Shown here in pieces: positions 6,030-9,155 of a stretch of DNA of 9,155 nucleotides. Made by a program: the position numbers and the translations under genes. Origin of the DNA: Clostridiales bacterium. GTDB taxonomy: Bacteria > Bacillota > Clostridia > Christensenellales > Borkfalkiaceae. The stretch covers positions 1-9,155 of the forward strand of contig DOCD01000100.1 of NCBI GenBank assembly GCA_003503945.1. Direction: 5' to 3'. The notes under the pieces are model-generated. The model was not told the DNA's origin and made no database searches. It worked only from the letters and a program-made list of their open reading frames with translations. Within the stretch, counting starts at the first letter, position 1; each line of letters starts with the position of its first letter.

Positions 6030-6863
6030 ATGAAATTTTATAAAATGCAGGGTATCGGCAACGATTACATATATTTCGACTGTATGAGCGGCGAAATTGC
6101 CGAACCCGAAAAACTTTCGATTAAGCTTTCGGACAGGCGCTTCGGCATAGGCGGCGACGGAATTATCCTTTTGTGCAAGTCGGACGTTGCCGACTGCAAA
6201 ATGCGTATGTTCAACGCGGACGGCTCGGAGGGAAAAATGTGCGGCAACGGCATACGCTGCCTCGGCAAGCTCGCGCGGGATTTAGGTTACGTTTCGGGCG
6301 ATAATTGCACGGTTGAAACCCTTTCGGGCGTGAAAAAACTTTATTTCTTTTTCGGAGACGACGGCAAGGTCGAAAGCGTAAAGGTGGATATGGGCGCGCC
6401 CGAACTTGACGGCAGGCTTATCCCGTCTACTGTCGAGGGCGAAAGGGTTGTGGGTTATCCTTTAACGGTAGGCGGAAAAACTTATGCGGTTACGCTTGTC
6501 AATATGGGCAATCCGCACTGCGTTATCTTTGCCGACCCCGACTTCACCGACGTCGAAGGCGTTGGCAGGCAGTTTGAGAACAGCCCCGTTTTCCCCGACA
6601 GGGTCAATACGGAGTTCGTAAAGGTAACGGGCAAAAACTCGCTTAAAATGCGCGTATGGGAGCGGGGCAGCGGCGAAACGTACGCCTGCGGCACGGGCGC
6701 GTGCGCCGCGGTGGTTGCCGCCGTACTGAACGGATACTGTAATGCGGGCGAAGCGGTGACGGTAAGCCTTTTGGGCGGCGACCTTAAAATTATTTACACC
6801 GGCGACGCTGTTTATATGACGGGCGCGGCTACCCTCGTGTTCACGGGCGACGTTAAAATTTAG
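6030..6863 (+). CDS. dapF: Diaminopimelate epimerase (DapF)
   Basis: DapF interconverts LL- and meso-diaminopimelate without a cofactor, supplying the lysine pathway and the peptidoglycan cross-linking residue. The 277-residue protein has the normal family length and both halves of the pseudo-symmetric fold. Conserved N-terminal motifs are MQGIGNDYIYFD (6-17), RRFGIGGDG (36-44) and NADGSEGKMCGNGIRC (62-77) with catalytic Cys71. The second half has VNMGNPHCVIF (157-167), NTEFVKV (193-199), ERGSGET (211-217) and ACGTGACA (219-226) with catalytic Cys220. No key residue is missing. The ATG at 6030 is preferred over the in-frame TTG at 5979 because the family begins directly with MKFYKMQGIGND and because the TTG lies upstream of the promoter's -35 box. 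The gene stands alone, with no other dap or lys gene beside it. No hairpin terminator is visible after its stop. Confidence 0.98.
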   Translation: MKFYKMQGIGNDYIYFDCMSGEIAEPEKLSIKLSDRRFGIGGDGIILLCKSDVADCKMRMFNADGSEGKMCGNGIRCLGKLARDLGYVSGDNCTVETLSGVKKLYFFFGDDGKVESVKVDMGAPELDGRLIPSTVEGERVVGYPLTVGGKTYAVTLVNMGNPHCVIFADPDFTDVEGVGRQFENSPVFPDRVNTEFVKVTGKNSLKMRVWERGSGETYACGTGACAAVVAAVLNGYCNAGEAVTVSLLGGDLKIIYTGDAVYMTGAATLVFTGDVKI

Positions 6864-6873
6864 TTAAAATTTA
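6852..6873 (+). repeat. 11-bp tandem duplication across the dapF stop codon
   Basis: GTTAAAATTTA occurs twice head to tail (6852-6862 and 6863-6873). The dapF stop TAG is at 6861-6863, made by the junction of the two copies. It looks like a recent slippage duplication; no function is evident. Confidence 0.7.
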
Positions 6874-6910
6874 GTTTGAGGCAAATTTGTTAAAACTGTT
6901 GAAAAACGCT

Positions 6911-6940
6911 TAAACATGTGTTAAGTTATATATGTATAAT
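6911..6940 (+). promoter_or_regulatory. Probable promoter of the lipoprotein gene
   Basis: A perfect TATAAT at 6935-6940 lies 22 nt before the ATG at 6963. The best -35 match is TAAACA (6911-6916) at an 18-nt spacing, 4 of 6 matches. Transcription would start near 6947, just before the ribosome site. TTAAGTTA occurs on both sides of the -10 box (6921-6928 and 6943-6950). Confidence 0.55.
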
Positions 6941-6949
6941 TTTTAAGTT

Positions 6950-6956
6950 AAGGAGG
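6950..6956 (+). promoter_or_regulatory. Strong ribosome binding site of the lipoprotein gene
   Basis: AAGGAGG lies 6 nt before the ATG at 6963. It fixes this start and rules out the in-frame TTG at 6918, which lies upstream of the -10 box and would put 15 extra residues before the signal peptide. Confidence 0.9.
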
Positions 6957-6962
6957 ACAATT

Positions 6963-9116
6963 ATGAGGAAAAAACTGCTTATGGCATTGCTTGCCGTAAC
7001 GGCTTCCGTAACCTGCGCGTTAGGGCTTGCCGCGTGCGGTGAAGATGAAAAGAAAGGCGCAGTCTGGGGAGAGGAATATTCCGTGCAGGCAGCTTATGCG
7101 GTTGCAACCGAGCTCGGCTATAAAGGCACGCTCGAAGAGTTCATAGCTTCGATAAGCGGTAAAGACGGAACCGACGGCGAGGACGGTAAAGACGGTAAAG
7201 ACGGTAAAGACGGTATCGACGGCATTAACGGCAAAGACGGTATCGACGGAAAGGGTATAGATAAAGTAGAAGTTAATTCCGACGGAGAAATTGTCATAAC
7301 CTTTACCGACGAAACTACTAAAAATTTGGGTACGCTTCCCGATTGCAAGCACAGCTATACGCAGTGGGAAACAGGTTTGACGCCTACTTGTACTTCAATC
7401 GGTTACGACTTGCGCACATGTACAAAATGCGGCGATAAAGATTATAAAATTATTGAACAGACTGATCATACTTGGGACGACGGGGTAGTTTTGATAAAGC
7501 CCACGACCAAACAAACGGGGCTTCAACTTTACAGCTGTACTGTTTGCAGGACGGCGAAAACCGAAGTTTTGGATAAGATTGAAGCTATGTCGGAAGAAGA
7601 ATGGCGCGCAGCCGTTCACGCAACTATTATGTCGGATAATTTCACGTACGAAGCCGAATCAAATTCGTATAGCGCCGCGGAGCCTATGTGCTATGAGAAA
7701 GTTGCTTTCAATTTAGACGAAGGCGTTTCTTCTTATTATTCGGATAGGATACAAGATGACTGCAATTATAAAGAAACAGTGTATTACAAGCTTGACCAGG
7801 TAGATAGAATAAGCTTTAATAAAACAAGCCGTACATATAAAAACGATCCGTTGAAAAACGAAATTATCGGCTGTGTATACTCCGCAACCGAAAGCGATTA
7901 TTCCAACAAAGATTATAAAGAACACCCGGAAGAGGTAAAATTCGAATTAGATAATCATCACTATTCTTCTACGCTTAGACCTTTGGGTATGCAGCTCACT
8001 GACAATATATGGGACGGACGATTGCTCGAGGACGCTTACGAATGTTTTGAGTTTGACGGTGAAACTCAATCTTACGTTTATGTCGGCAAAGCGGGTATGA
8101 TTTATTCGTTTAAATATGCCGATGGCTATATTTCTGAGTTTTGCACGTATGTTGAAGATCAATACGGTACAAAAAGCATGGTTATGACTTTTTCCGATTA
8201 CGGAACTACGAAAGTCACTGTCCCGCAGGAGCTTATCGACGAAGCTCACGAAAAGGGGCTTGAATACGAATATTGGTACGGTTTGGAACCGAATACGGAA
8301 ATAGTCGTTAAACCTCAGTACTTCGGATATAATTTAACGGCAATCGGCGCGAGTGCATTTTATGGCGAAAACGGGCTTATAAAAATAACGATCCCGGAAA
8401 CCGTAAATACAATATGCGGATACGCATTTTATGATTGCATAAACCTTAAAGATATAGTTTTCGGGGGCACGAAAGCTCAGTGGGAAGCAATCGAAAAGGG
8501 CGAATGCTGGGACGAGGGCGTAACGCATTATACGGTGCACTGTACTGACGTCGATATCGAAGGGCTTACGACCTACAATTTCGAGGCGGAGCTTACCGAT
8601 TTGACGGATTTCGTCGGCAACGGGTTATCAGGCTCTGCCGTGGGTAAGGGCGCGATTGTCAAGGACAGCGGCTATGCGAACGCAAGCGGCGGCTTTTGGG
8701 TCGATTATCTTTACGATAAAGGTTGCAGCCTTACTTTCGAGTTCGATAGCGATAAAGCGGTTTCCAACGCAACGCTTATTTTGAGGCTTTCGGCAAGCTT
8801 TATTGAGGAGCTCATTCTTACGGAAGAAGATTTGGTTATCGAGGTGAACGGTCAGGCGTTGCAATTCGGGCAGATTAAAATTTCGGATATCGACCCTGAT
8901 ATATATTCCAGAACTCACCCCTTCGACGATTTTACGGTCGGTACGGCGCTGAACTTAACGCAAGGTAAAAACATTGTGACTATTACCGTAACGGGCAAAA
9001 GAGATTACGGCGCGGCGGCGGGCACGCTTCAAGCGCTTGCGCCTATGGTCGACTGTATTAAAATTACTACGACGGCAAATCTTACCTGGAATCCTTGCAC
9101 GGAAAATTTAGGCTGA
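6963..9116 (+). CDS. Modular surface lipoprotein: collagen-like stalk, Cys-rich segments, BspA-like repeat, carbohydrate-binding-like domain
   Basis: A 717-residue exported protein. It begins with a lipoprotein signal: MRKK, a hydrophobic core and lipobox LAAC with the lipidated cysteine at 25. Residues 36-65 (from WGEEYSVQAAY to FIASISG) are a short helical segment that I have seen preceding such stalks. Residues 66-98 are eleven Gly-X-Y triplets, mostly GKD and GID. A small strand-rich segment follows (100-123). Residues 128-195 hold spaced cysteines and histidines (C128, H130, C143, CTKC 153-156, H169, CTVC 192-195), like the Cys-rich repeats of other clostridial surface proteins. Residues 200-445 are not assignable. 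Residues about 450-505 form a BspA-type leucine-rich repeat (LTAIGASAFYG; ITIPETVNTICGYAFYDC), followed by GTKAQWEAI and a C-x-D segment. Residues about 538-703 start with YNFEAE and resemble a CBM6/35-like beta sandwich. It is likely an adhesin or glycan-binding surface protein; the ligand is unknown and I see no catalytic domain. No terminator is seen before the window ends. Confidence 0.85.
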   Translation: MRKKLLMALLAVTASVTCALGLAACGEDEKKGAVWGEEYSVQAAYAVATELGYKGTLEEFIASISGKDGTDGEDGKDGKDGKDGIDGINGKDGIDGKGIDKVEVNSDGEIVITFTDETTKNLGTLPDCKHSYTQWETGLTPTCTSIGYDLRTCTKCGDKDYKIIEQTDHTWDDGVVLIKPTTKQTGLQLYSCTVCRTAKTEVLDKIEAMSEEEWRAAVHATIMSDNFTYEAESNSYSAAEPMCYEKVAFNLDEGVSSYYSDRIQDDCNYKETVYYKLDQVDRISFNKTSRTYKNDPLKNEIIGCVYSATESDYSNKDYKEHPEEVKFELDNHHYSSTLRPLGMQLTDNIWDGRLLEDAYECFEFDGETQSYVYVGKAGMIYSFKYADGYISEFCTYVEDQYGTKSMVMTFSDYGTTKVTVPQELIDEAHEKGLEYEYWYGLEPNTEIVVKPQYFGYNLTAIGASAFYGENGLIKITIPETVNTICGYAFYDCINLKDIVFGGTKAQWEAIEKGECWDEGVTHYTVHCTDVDIEGLTTYNFEAELTDLTDFVGNGLSGSAVGKGAIVKDSGYANASGGFWVDYLYDKGCSLTFEFDSDKAVSNATLILRLSASFIEELILTEEDLVIEVNGQALQFGQIKISDIDPDIYSRTHPFDDFTVGTALNLTQGKNIVTITVTGKRDYGAAAGTLQALAPMVDCIKITTTANLTWNPCTENLG
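7158..7256 (+). repeat. Gly-X-Y collagen-like coding repeat
   Basis: Eleven 9-nt units encode Gly-X-Y triplets. Three consecutive identical copies of GGTAAAGAC lie at 7185-7211, and two copies of GGTATCGAC lie at 7212-7220 and 7239-7247. Identical units suggest recent expansion, so copy number may vary between strains. Confidence 0.85.
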
Positions 9117-9155
9117 AAAAATAAAATAAATTTACGGCGGCGCAATTCTTGCAAT

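Noticed and set aside
7020..7352. Minus-strand frame with repetitive hydrophobic sequence
   Set aside because: Its repeats are simply the complement of the Gly-X-Y collagen-like coding units.
1..9155. A defence system, phage, transposon or CRISPR locus
   Set aside because: No nuclease, transposase, integrase, repeat-spacer array or toxin-antitoxin pair is visible. The intact genes are housekeeping, transport and surface functions.

Overview
The window looks like part of the chromosome of an uncultured Bacillota/Clostridia-type bacterium. The evidence is a type III glutamine synthetase, a clostridial-looking PurA variant, textbook sigma-A promoters (TTGACT/TTTACA/TTGCAA with a 17-nt spacer before TATAAT), strong AGGAGG-type ribosome sites, short U-tract terminators, and a lipoprotein with a collagen-like stalk of a kind I associate with gut Clostridia. 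The placement is inferred from protein character and signals; no rRNA or marker phylogeny is available. Most genes are moderately GC-rich; the first ~420 nt are visibly AT-rich (about 30% GC).

Layout, left to right, with all intact genes on the plus strand. (1) The 3' part of an AT-rich gene for a small exported protein of unknown function, cut by the left edge. (2) glnN, type III glutamine synthetase, 16 nt downstream, ending at a clear terminator. (3) A ClC-family chloride/proton antiporter gene with a C-terminal TrkA-C-like domain. (4) purA, adenylosuccinate synthetase, with its own promoter and terminator. (5) A 406-nt interval holding the purA terminator, a 44-bp near-perfect palindrome and, on the minus strand, an orphan fragment of the C-terminal (DUF3520-type) part of YfbK-like von Willebrand A proteins. 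(6) dapF, diaminopimelate epimerase. (7) A 717-aa surface lipoprotein with a collagen-like stalk, Cys-rich segments, a BspA-like leucine-rich repeat and a carbohydrate-binding-like C-terminal domain.

The genes do not form one pathway. glnN (nitrogen assimilation), purA (AMP synthesis) and dapF (lysine and peptidoglycan precursor) are separate housekeeping functions, most with their own promoter. The most distinctive feature is regulatory. Both clc and dapF have a near-consensus promoter whose TATAAT lies exactly 6 nt before the ATG, and neither has a Shine-Dalgarno site, which predicts leaderless mRNAs. glnN, purA and the lipoprotein gene instead have clear ribosome sites.

I see no tRNA, rRNA, CRISPR array, transposase or phage gene, and no convincing undescribed multi-gene system. 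The best leads are the paired leaderless promoters, the palindrome with the orphan DUF3520 fragment, the altered PurA substrate-site residues, and the compositional island at the left edge.
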